From: JAJXWB01 sp036796555
GTDB taxonomy: Bacteria; Pseudomonadota; Alphaproteobacteria; Rhizobiales; Beijerinckiaceae
DNA: 14,412 nt
Reading direction: 5' to 3'
Assembly (NCBI GenBank): GCA_036796555.1
Contig: DAIRCS010000083.1
Coordinates: 1 to 14,412, forward strand
Positions 1 through 5,535 of this stretch are shown here, piece by piece. The position numbers were made by a program, and so were the translations under genes. How positions within the stretch are numbered: the first letter of the stretch is position 1; each line of letters opens with the position of its first letter. The notes beneath the pieces were generated by a model that saw only the letters and a program-made list of their open reading frames with translations, was not told the DNA's origin and did no database searches.

Positions 1-64
1 TGGCGGCGGCGTTCGCCTTGAACTCGTCGGAACGCGTGTTGACGTTGGATTTCAGGGCTTGCAT
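1..64 (-). CDS. Methylcrotonyl-CoA carboxylase carboxyltransferase (beta) subunit, N-terminal fragment
   Basis: Only the first 21 codons are inside the window; the gene runs off the left edge. The translation starts MQALKSNVNTRSDEF and continues KANAAA, which matches the typical start of the beta subunit of 3-methylcrotonyl-CoA carboxylase (a '...NTRS.EF.ANAAA' pattern). With a biotinylated alpha subunit this enzyme carboxylates 3-methylcrotonyl-CoA in leucine breakdown, the step directly after isovaleryl-CoA dehydrogenase. That enzyme is encoded immediately upstream on the same strand, which supports the call strongly. A weak GGGAA ribosome site precedes the ATG. The 133-base gap to the upstream gene holds a palindromic repeat. 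Catalytic domains are not visible, so the call rests on the N-terminal motif and the context. Confidence 0.72.
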   Translation of the reverse strand, partial: MQALKSNVNTRSDEFKANAAA

Positions 65-91
65 CAGGCGTTTCCCAGAACCGTTGTGTAT

Positions 92-196
92 CGACGAATG
101 TCATCCCCGCGAAAGCGGGGATCCAGTTCGCGGACATTCGTCATTTGCCTCTGGATCCCCGATCGCGCTTGCGCGCGTCGGAGATGACATTCGTCG
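92..196. repeat. Palindromic intergenic repeat (REP/MITE-like)
   Basis: The ends are a perfect 14-base inverted repeat: CGACGAATGTCATC at 92-105 and its complement at 183-196. A second perfect 10-base pair, GGGGATCCAG (117-126) and CTGGATCCCC (151-160), lies further in. The left arm also folds on itself as ATCCCCGC-GAAA-GCGGGGAT (103-122). The right arm has its own G+C-rich hairpin at 159-181. The motif 'TGTCATCCCCGC.AAAGCGGGGATCCAG' is, from memory, a common interspersed repeat of Hyphomicrobiales. It encodes no protein. It sits between the isovaleryl-CoA dehydrogenase stop and the carboxylase start, so it should be transcribed with them and fold in the mRNA. Confidence 0.85.
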
Positions 197-197
197 T

Positions 198-1370
198 CTA
201 CTTCGTCTCGGCCATCAACTCGCGGCCGATGAGCATGCGGCGGATTTCCGAGGTGCCGGCGCCGATCTCGTAGAGTTTCGCGTCGCGCCAGAGCCGCCCC
301 GCCGGGAACTCGCTGGTGTAGCCGACGCCGCCGAGCGCCTGGATCGTTTCGCCGGCCATCCATGTCGCCTTCTCGGCGGAATAGAGGATGGCGCCGGCCG
401 CGTCCTTGCGCAGCGTGCGCGCGTGATCGGCCGTGTCGCAGGCGCGGCCGACCGCATAAACATAGGCGCGCGTCGCCTGCCAGGTCGAATACATGTCCGC
501 GATCTTGCCCTGCATGAGCTGGAAGTCGCCGATCGGCTGGCCGAACTGCTTGCGCTCGTGCATGTAGGGGATCGTCACGTCCATGCAGGCGGCCATGATG
601 CCGAGCGGGCCGCCTGACAGCACCGCGCGCTCGTAGTCGAGGCCGGACATCAGCACCTTCACGCCCTCGCCGACCTTGCCGAGCACGTTTTCCTCCGGCA
701 CCTCGCAATTGTCGAAGAACAGCGGAAAGGTGTTGGAGCCGCGCATGCCGAGCTTGTCGAGATGCGGACCATGCGAAAAGCCCGCAAAACCCTTCTCGAC
801 GATGAAGGCGGTCATGCCGCGCGGGCCCGCCGCGAGATCGGTCTTGGCGTAGACGACCAGCGTGTCGGCGTCGCCGCCGTTGGTGATCCACATCTTCGAA
901 CCGTTAAGGACGTAGCGGTCGCCCTTCTTGTCGGCGCGCAGCTTCATCGACACGACGTCGGAGCCTGCGCCGGGCTCCGACATGGCGAGCGCGCCGACGT
1001 GCTCGCCGGAAATCAGCTTCGGCAGATATTTCTTCCTCTGCGCGTCCGTGCCGTTGCGGCGGATCTGGTTGACGCAGAGATTGGAATGCGCGCCGTAGGA
1101 CAGGCCGACCGAGGCCGAGGCGCGCGAAATCTCCTCCATGGCGACGATATGGGCGAGATAGCCCATGTTGGAGCCGCCGAGCTCCTCCGGCGCCGTCATG
1201 CCGAGCAGGCCGAGATCGCCGAACTTCTTCCAGAGATCGGCGGGAAATTCGTTATCCTTGTCGATCTGCGCCGCGCGCGGCGCGATCTCTTCCGCCGCGA
1301 AGGCCTGCACGGTGTCGCGCAGCATGCGGATGTCCTCGGACAGGCCGAGGTCGATGCCCGGAATATTCAT
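198..1370 (-). CDS. ivd: Isovaleryl-CoA dehydrogenase
   Basis: A 390-residue acyl-CoA dehydrogenase of full family length. It oxidises isovaleryl-CoA to 3-methylcrotonyl-CoA in leucine catabolism, using FAD and passing electrons to electron-transfer flavoprotein in the cytoplasm. Visible marks are the N-terminal MNIPGIDLGLSEDI typical of this enzyme, the flavin/substrate motif AMSEPGAGSDVVSMKL, WITNGG, and the C-terminal signature ending YEIGAGTSEIRR. The catalytic base of isovaleryl-CoA dehydrogenases lies in an 'LxxERxVLxGGPLG' helix, seen here as LDYERAVLSGGPLG with Glu247. The frame stays open further upstream, but MNIPG is the family start and is preceded by GGGAGG at good spacing. The next gene is methylcrotonyl-CoA carboxylase, which confirms the pathway. 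An AraC-type regulator is transcribed divergently from the 101-base upstream region. Confidence 0.93.
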   Translation of the reverse strand: MNIPGIDLGLSEDIRMLRDTVQAFAAEEIAPRAAQIDKDNEFPADLWKKFGDLGLLGMTAPEELGGSNMGYLAHIVAMEEISRASASVGLSYGAHSNLCVNQIRRNGTDAQRKKYLPKLISGEHVGALAMSEPGAGSDVVSMKLRADKKGDRYVLNGSKMWITNGGDADTLVVYAKTDLAAGPRGMTAFIVEKGFAGFSHGPHLDKLGMRGSNTFPLFFDNCEVPEENVLGKVGEGVKVLMSGLDYERAVLSGGPLGIMAACMDVTIPYMHERKQFGQPIGDFQLMQGKIADMYSTWQATRAYVYAVGRACDTADHARTLRKDAAGAILYSAEKATWMAGETIQALGGVGYTSEFPAGRLWRDAKLYEIGAGTSEIRRMLIGRELMAETK

Positions 1371-1471
1371 GTTCGTCCTCCCGACTTCGAGGATGACCCT
1401 ATTCGCCCGGCGGCGCCAGCGCTGCCCAAAGAGTTGCATTTTCAGCCATATTTGGCGACATTGGCCGCCTC
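1371..1471. promoter_or_regulatory. Divergent control region between ivd and the AraC-type regulator
   Basis: These 101 bases separate two divergent start codons, so they must hold the promoters of both genes. I see no convincing -35/-10 pair. Close to the regulator start are two TTGGC direct repeats nine bases apart (1452-1456 and 1461-1465). A GCCA (1445-1448) faces TGGC (1453-1456) in a short inverted repeat. AraC-type proteins usually bind direct repeats, so these are candidate operator half-sites, but that is inference. The GGGAGG ribosome site of ivd lies at the left end. Confidence 0.4.
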
Positions 1472-2530
1472 ATGAGCTCGCGCCAGCCCCTGCCCTTTCT
1501 CGCGGCCTCCGGCCGCGCCGTCACCCCGATCGCCTTCGTAAATGCGACGTTGCGCGCCTATCGCGATCGCGGCCTCGAGCCTTGGGAAGCGCTGCGCAAG
1601 GCACATATTCCGCCAAGCGAGCTGACACGCCGCAACGCCCGCGTCACGGCGGCGCAATTCGAGATTTTCGCGGAGACCGCGATGCGAGAACTCGACGACG
1701 AGGCGCTCGGCTGGTTTTCGCGCCGCCTGCCCTGGGGCGCCTATGGCATGCTGTGCCGCGCCTCGCTGACGCGCGGGCCGCTCGAGCTCGCCCTGCGCCG
1801 CTGGCGGCGCCACCATCGCATTCTCACCGAAGACGTCCTGTTCGCGCTGGAGGTCGGGAATGGCCTCGCCTCATGGTCGATCGAGGAGCGGCGCGACCTC
1901 GGCGCCTGCCGCGAATTCTGCCTCGTCACGCTGATGCGCTACGTGCTGGGCTTCACCTGCTGGTCGATCGATTCGAAGATCGCGCTCGCGCGCGCGGAAT
2001 TTCCCTTCCCACAGCCCGCGCACGTTTCGGTCTATCCGACCATCTTCTGCAAGAATCTGGTCTTCGACGCCCCGTGCGCGAAAATCGTTTTCGACGCCCG
2101 CTATCTCGCCCTGCCGCTCAAGCGCGACGAGGCCGACCTCGACCACATGCTGCAACGCGCGCTGCCGCTCACGGTTCTGCCCTATCGCCGTGACAGGCTG
2201 CTGGTCGAGCGCGTGCGCAAATTGCTGCGCGACGCCAAGACGCCCTTCGCCACGGCCGAAGACATCGCGGATGCGCTGGCGCTCTCCACGCGCACGCTGC
2301 ATCGCCAGCTCGCGCGCGAAGGCGCGTCGCTGCGCGAATTGAAGGAAGAGGCGCGCGTCGAGATCGCGCAGCGGGCGCTGGCGCGCGGCGGCGCGTCGGT
2401 CAAGCGCGTGGCGCACGCGGCGGGCTTCCGCAACGAGAAAAGTTTTTCGCGCGCGTTTCGCGCCTGGACCGGCGTCACGCCCAGCGCGTTTCGCGCGCAG
2501 GCCATGCGCATTCCGGACGCCATGGCTTGA
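1472..2530 (+). CDS. AraC-family transcriptional regulator with an arabinose-binding-like N-terminal domain
   Basis: A 352-residue DNA-binding regulator. The C-terminal part has the two helix-turn-helix units of the AraC/XylS family: the first around residues 262-281 (AEDIADALALSTRTLHRQLA), the second around 310-345 (VKRVAHAAGFRNEKSFSRAF followed by WTGVTPSAFR). The roughly 240 N-terminal residues resemble the effector domain of the OruR/ArgR-like branch (Arabinose_bd, PF12625), often found in regulators of amino-acid and fatty-acid catabolism. There is no signal peptide or membrane segment. It is divergent from ivd with only 101 bases between the starts, so local control of leucine/isovalerate degradation and of its own gene is a reasonable inference. 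The effector is unknown; isovaleryl-CoA or another acyl compound is a guess. No strong ribosome site precedes the ATG, so the exact start is less certain. Confidence 0.88.
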   Translation: MSSRQPLPFLAASGRAVTPIAFVNATLRAYRDRGLEPWEALRKAHIPPSELTRRNARVTAAQFEIFAETAMRELDDEALGWFSRRLPWGAYGMLCRASLTRGPLELALRRWRRHHRILTEDVLFALEVGNGLASWSIEERRDLGACREFCLVTLMRYVLGFTCWSIDSKIALARAEFPFPQPAHVSVYPTIFCKNLVFDAPCAKIVFDARYLALPLKRDEADLDHMLQRALPLTVLPYRRDRLLVERVRKLLRDAKTPFATAEDIADALALSTRTLHRQLAREGASLRELKEEARVEIAQRALARGGASVKRVAHAAGFRNEKSFSRAFRAWTGVTPSAFRAQAMRIPDAMA

Positions 2531-2584
2531 TATTTGCTCTGCTCGATACGGCTGACGGACGGCGTCGCATCGGGGGAGCTTTGC

Positions 2585-2791
2585 ATGACGATCGCGCGGG
2601 GTTCGCCGCACGAGATCAGTGGCGTCTTGATCGGTCTCGACGGCGTTGTCACGATCGGCGGCGCGAGCGCGGCCGGACCTGCCGCCGTTCTCGTCAGAGC
2701 GGGCAAGTATCGCGCCGGTCGCGAGACGGCGCTGGCGCCGACGCTCGTCGCGGACAATCCGGCCGTCGGGGTCGTCACGATCCCCGGTTGA
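2585..2791 (+). CDS. Small hypothetical protein, 68 residues
   Basis: I do not recognise a family. The start at 2585 is chosen over an in-frame ATG at 2534 because a strong GGGGGAG ribosome site sits six bases before it. The predicted protein begins MTIARGSPHEISGVLIGLDG, is rich in Gly, Ala and Val, and has no Cys, signal peptide or clear membrane helix. About four fifths of codons end in G or C, roughly in line with real genes here but slightly lower than its neighbours. It lies between the AraC-type regulator and the GGT-like gene on the same strand, so all three could be co-transcribed. It may be a real small gene or a chance frame in G+C-rich DNA; the ribosome site is the main support. 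Confidence 0.4.
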   Translation: MTIARGSPHEISGVLIGLDGVVTIGGASAAGPAAVLVRAGKYRAGRETALAPTLVADNPAVGVVTIPG

Positions 2792-2852
2792 CGCCGCCTG
2801 CTCCGCGCTCTTGTTTCAACTCTCCAACGACGATTGAAAGGTCCCGCCGCCC

Positions 2853-4448
2853 ATGCTGTCCACAGTGAGATCGATGCGCGGAATGGTCACCGCGCCGCAT
2901 CATCTGGCGAGCGAGGCCGGGTTGCGCGTCTTGCGCGAGGGCGGCGACGCCATCGAAGCGACGATCGCCATGGGCGCGTGCCTGGCCGTCGTCTATCCGC
3001 ACATGACGGCGATCGGCGGCGACGGATTCTGGCTCGTCTCGAAGGACGGCGCGCCGCCGGTCGCAATCGACGCCTGCGGGGCTGCGGCCGGCGCGGCCAC
3101 GCAGGCGTTTTACCTCTCGCGCGGCCTGTCGGCCATTCCGTGGCGCGGACCCTTCGCCGCCAACACGGTCGCGGGCGCGGTTTCCGGCTGGGGGGAAGCG
3201 CTGAAGCTCAGCCGCGAAACGGGCGGCAGGCTGCCGATGTCGCGCCTGATGGAGGACGCCGTCTTTCACGCGGAAAACGGTTTCCCGGTCACGGCCAGCC
3301 AGGAGGAAACGACGGCCGAAAAATTGCCGCAGCTCGTCGACGCGCCGGGCTTCGCGCCGGTGTATCTGCCGGGCGGCGCGGCGCCGGCGGCAGGCTCCGT
3401 CATGCGCCTGCCCGCCCTCGCCCGCACGTTGAAACGCATCGGCGCGCATGGCGCGCAAGATTTCTATGACGGCGCGCTGGCGAAAGACATCGCCGCGGAC
3501 CTCGCCCGCATCGGCGCGCCGGTCGGCGCGGACGATCTCGCGCGCCATCGGGCGCAGCGCCGCGCTCCCCTTTCGGTCGCGGTGCGCGGCGCGCGTCTCT
3601 TCAACTTTCCGCCGCCGACGCAAGGGCTCGCCTCGCTCATGATTCTCGCGCTGTTCGACCGCCTCGACGCGCCGACGGCGGAAAGCTTCGCGCATGTGCA
3701 CGGGCTGGTGGAGGCGACCAAGCAGGCTTTCCTCGTGCGCGACGCCCATGTCGGCGATCCCGCGTCGATGACCGGCGATCCCGCCGCCTTCCTCGCGCCG
3801 GCCTTTCTGGACAGGCTCGCCGCGCGGATCGATCGCGCCCGCGCCCTTCCCTGGCCCCAGCCGCCTTCGGCCGGCGACACGGTGTGGCTCGGCGCCATCG
3901 ATCGCAACGGCGTCGCCGCCAGCTATATCCAGAGCATCTATTTCGAATATGGCTCGGGCTGCGTGCTCGAGAACACGGGCGTCGTCTGGCAGAACCGCGG
4001 CGCGAGTTTCGTCATCGGCGAAACGGGGGTCGAGGCGCGCCGCCTCACGCCGGGGCGCAAGCCGTTTCACACGCTCAATCCCGCCATGGCGCTTTTCGGC
4101 GACGGCCGGACCATGGTCTACGGCACGATGGGCGGAGAAGGCCAGCCGCAGACGCAATCCGCGCTGTTCACGCGCTACGCCACGTTCGGGCAGGATCTGC
4201 AGGACGCGATCACGGCGCCGCGCTGGCTGCTCGGCAAGACCTGGGGCGAGGACAGCGTGTCGCTGAAACTCGAAAGCCGCTTCGACCCGGCGCTCTGCGA
4301 CGCGTTGCGCGAGGCGGGCCACAACGTGGAGACGGTCGGCCCCTTTTCCAGCGTCATGGGGCACGCCGGCGCCGTCGTGCGCAGGGCCGACGGCGTCTTC
4401 GAAGGCGCGAGCGATCCGCGCTCGGACGGCGCCGCGCTGGGCTTCTGA
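2853..4448 (+). CDS. Gamma-glutamyltransferase-like Ntn hydrolase (GGT/HpxW-type)
   Basis: A 531-residue protein of full length for the gamma-glutamyltranspeptidase superfamily. These are proenzymes that cut themselves before a Thr that becomes the N-terminal nucleophile of the small subunit. The large-subunit core shows VVYPHMTAIGGDGFWLV and FNFPPPTQGLASLMIL. The cleavage site is probably before Thr343 in AGDTVWLGAIDRNG, giving a small subunit of about 189 residues that contains IQSIYFEYGSG, PGRKPFHTLNPAMAL and GTMGGEGQPQTQ. The usual second Thr of the 'TTH' motif is Val here. This variant resembles the YwrD-like and oxamate amidohydrolase (HpxW) branch more than classical periplasmic GGT. 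No signal peptide is visible, so a cytoplasmic enzyme is expected. The substrate cannot be fixed from sequence: gamma-glutamyl peptides, oxamate or another amide are possible. The start has a GAAAGG site at rather long spacing; in-frame ATGs at codons 8 and 11 are alternatives. Confidence 0.85.
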   Translation: MLSTVRSMRGMVTAPHHLASEAGLRVLREGGDAIEATIAMGACLAVVYPHMTAIGGDGFWLVSKDGAPPVAIDACGAAAGAATQAFYLSRGLSAIPWRGPFAANTVAGAVSGWGEALKLSRETGGRLPMSRLMEDAVFHAENGFPVTASQEETTAEKLPQLVDAPGFAPVYLPGGAAPAAGSVMRLPALARTLKRIGAHGAQDFYDGALAKDIAADLARIGAPVGADDLARHRAQRRAPLSVAVRGARLFNFPPPTQGLASLMILALFDRLDAPTAESFAHVHGLVEATKQAFLVRDAHVGDPASMTGDPAAFLAPAFLDRLAARIDRARALPWPQPPSAGDTVWLGAIDRNGVAASYIQSIYFEYGSGCVLENTGVVWQNRGASFVIGETGVEARRLTPGRKPFHTLNPAMALFGDGRTMVYGTMGGEGQPQTQSALFTRYATFGQDLQDAITAPRWLLGKTWGEDSVSLKLESRFDPALCDALREAGHNVETVGPFSSVMGHAGAVVRRADGVFEGASDPRSDGAALGF

Positions 4449-4457
4449 GAGCCGGGC

Positions 4458-4475
4458 GCCCGCTGAAACGCGGGC
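4458..4475 (+). terminator. Hairpin just after the GGT-like gene, possible terminator
   Basis: GCCCGC (4458-4463) and GCGGGC (4470-4475) form a perfect six-base-pair stem with a TGAAAC loop, nine bases after the stop codon. No run of T follows, so it is not a standard intrinsic terminator; it may instead protect the 3' end of the mRNA. Confidence 0.3.
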
Positions 4476-4520
4476 TGCGCCGCCTGGGGTCTGACTCGAA
4501 ATTCGCTGCGACCTCACGTC

Positions 4521-4624
4521 CCTCATGCTGAGGAGGCGCTGAAAGCGCCGTCTCGAAGCATGTTCCAGCGTCTCGCGCCTCGGCCATCCTTCGAGACGCA
4601 CCCGCGGCGCTCCTCAGGATGAGG
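4521..4624. repeat. Long palindromic intergenic repeat (REP-like)
   Basis: The left arm (4521 to about 4562) starts CCTCATGCTGAGGAG and contains GTCTCGAAGCATG. The right arm (4584-4624) starts CCATCCTTCGAGACG and ends CTCCTCAGGATGAGG. The arms are imperfect reverse complements around a roughly 20-base centre. The left arm also has an internal hairpin GGCGCT-GAA-AGCGCC (4535-4549). Elements with 'CCTCATCCTGAGGAG...GTCTCGAAGGATGG' are, from memory, very common in Bradyrhizobium and related genera. It fills most of the gene-free gap 4449-4710; the rest (4625-4710) shows nothing I can name. Confidence 0.8.
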
Positions 4625-4710
4625 ATTCAAGTTTTGGGCCGGCTCCCCGGGCGAAGGTCAGGCGTGGGCCAGACTCCGAGATCAGAACCGCCGCGAATGC
4701 TTGATTTTAT

Positions 4711-4786
4711 TGGTGAGCGCGCTGGGACTCGAACCCAGGACCCTCTGATTAAAAGTCAGATGCTCTACCGACTGAGCTACGCGCTC
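4711..4786 (-). tRNA. tRNA-Lys (anticodon UUU)
   Basis: A 76-base tRNA with CCA encoded at the 3' end (4711-4713). The acceptor stem pairs GAGCGCG with CGCGCTC. The D-arm reads TAGCTCAGTCGGTAGAGC and the T-arm contains GGTTCGAGTCC. The anticodon stem TCTGA/TCAGA encloses the loop CTTTTAA, which places TTT at 4751-4753 and therefore Lys. Every arm pairs well and the invariant bases are present, so it looks functional. Confidence 0.97.
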
Positions 4787-4804
4787 CCTTGCGGGCGCAC
4801 CGGG

Positions 4805-4831
4805 AGTATAGCCGGGGGGCGTCAGGGTCAA
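4805..4831 (-). promoter_or_regulatory. Candidate sigma70-type promoter of the tRNA-Lys gene
   Basis: Read on the minus strand, TTGACC (4826-4831) is followed after 15 bases by TATACT (4805-4810). Both hexamers are close to consensus; the spacer is short. A start about seven bases downstream would fall near 4797, about ten bases before the mature tRNA. The -35 hexamer overlaps the stop codon of the upstream DUF1467 gene. Confidence 0.55.
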
Positions 4832-5070
4832 CCCTGCCAGGCGATATAGGCCATGAGGGCGGCGAACAGGACGGCCGAGACAATCGTGGTCAAGACCGCC
4901 TTCATCAAGAGTTTCGGGGCGATCGGGGCGCCGGGGTCGGTTCCCTGGAGGCGGCCCTCCTCGTTCTCGTGCTGCGAGCGGACGCCGAGCGGCAGGATGG
5001 CGAAGATCACGATCCACCACATGGTGAGATAGATCGCGATCGCCATGGGGATCGGCACGGGAAGGGTCAT
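4828..5070 (-). CDS. DUF1467 family small membrane protein
   Basis: An 80-residue protein with two predicted membrane helices, about residues 8-29 (including YLTMWWIVIFAILPLGV) and 55-77. They are joined by a polar loop with SQHENEEG and a GTDPGAP motif. This architecture, and its place after methylmalonyl-CoA epimerase, fit the alphaproteobacterial DUF1467 family, whose function is not known. The start has GGAG eight bases upstream. It is the last protein gene of the birA-rnj-mce run, 46 bases after mce, with a 20-base perfect palindrome between them. The stop codon overlaps the putative -35 element of the tRNA-Lys gene. Confidence 0.87.
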   Translation of the reverse strand: MTLPVPIPMAIAIYLTMWWIVIFAILPLGVRSQHENEEGRLQGTDPGAPIAPKLLMKAVLTTIVSAVLFAALMAYIAWQG

Positions 5071-5093
5071 GCGCTTCGCTCCGGCATTCGACG

Positions 5094-5113
5094 GTCGGCA
5101 GTCGACTGCCGAC
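5094..5113. repeat. Perfect 20-base palindrome between mce and the DUF1467 gene
   Basis: The sequence is exactly self-complementary (GTCGGCAGTC followed by GACTGCCGAC) and starts three bases after the mce stop codon. As RNA it would form a short hairpin with a TCGA loop. It could be an operator, a weak terminator or a mobile palindrome; no T-run follows on the minus strand. Confidence 0.6.
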
Positions 5114-5116
5114 GGC

Positions 5117-5521
5117 CTAAACCTGCTCGATCTCGACGAGCGTGCCGTTGAAGTCCTTGGGATGCAGGAACAGCACGGGCTTGCCGTGTGCGCCGATCTT
5201 CGGATTGCCGTCGCCGAGCACGCGGGCGCCCTTGGCCTTGAGGTGATCGCGCGCGACGAGGATGTCGTCGACCTCGTAGCAGACGTGATGCATGCCGCCG
5301 TCCGGATTCTTCTCGAGGAATTTTGCGATCGGCGAATCCGCGCCGAGCGGCTCCAGCAGCTCGATCTTGGTGTTGGGCAGTTCGATGAAGACGACGGTGA
5401 CGCCGTGGTTCGGCTCGGGCTGAGGCGCCGACACTTTGGCGCCGAGCGTGTCGCGGTAGAGCGCGGCGGATTTTTCGAGATCCTTGACCGCGATGGCGAC
5501 GTGGTTGAGGCGACCGATCAT
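5117..5521 (-). CDS. mce: Methylmalonyl-CoA epimerase
   Basis: A 134-residue protein of the vicinal-oxygen-chelate (glyoxalase) fold, of normal length for this enzyme. It interconverts the (S) and (R) forms of methylmalonyl-CoA, linking propionyl-CoA carboxylase to methylmalonyl-CoA mutase so that propionyl-CoA from branched-chain amino acids and odd-chain fatty acids reaches succinyl-CoA. It begins MIGRLNHVAIAVKDLEKSA, contains GGMHHVCYEVDD, and ends LVEIEQV. The likely metal ligands by family position are His7, Glu54, His79 and Glu130. The ATG has GGAG seven bases upstream. The frame stays open upstream across rnj, but those are shadow codons; this start matches the family. It lies 14 bases after rnj in the same direction. 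Confidence 0.93.
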   Translation of the reverse strand: MIGRLNHVAIAVKDLEKSAALYRDTLGAKVSAPQPEPNHGVTVVFIELPNTKIELLEPLGADSPIAKFLEKNPDGGMHHVCYEVDDILVARDHLKAKGARVLGDGNPKIGAHGKPVLFLHPKDFNGTLVEIEQV

Positions 5522-5535
5522 GGCTTGCTCCGGTT

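Noticed and set aside
2775..4601. A 608-codon open frame on the minus strand opposite the GGT-like gene.
   Set aside because: Arg/Ala-rich composition with no family match; G+C-rich coding DNA commonly leaves the antisense frame open. The plus-strand protein has clear motifs.
4625..4710. Possible small RNA or terminator downstream of the tRNA.
   Set aside because: I see no stable hairpin with a T-run on the tRNA strand and no other recognisable element.
4711..4786. tRNA-Lys as the attachment site of an integrated element.
   Set aside because: No integrase, no second copy of the tRNA 3' end and no foreign-looking genes are present on either side.
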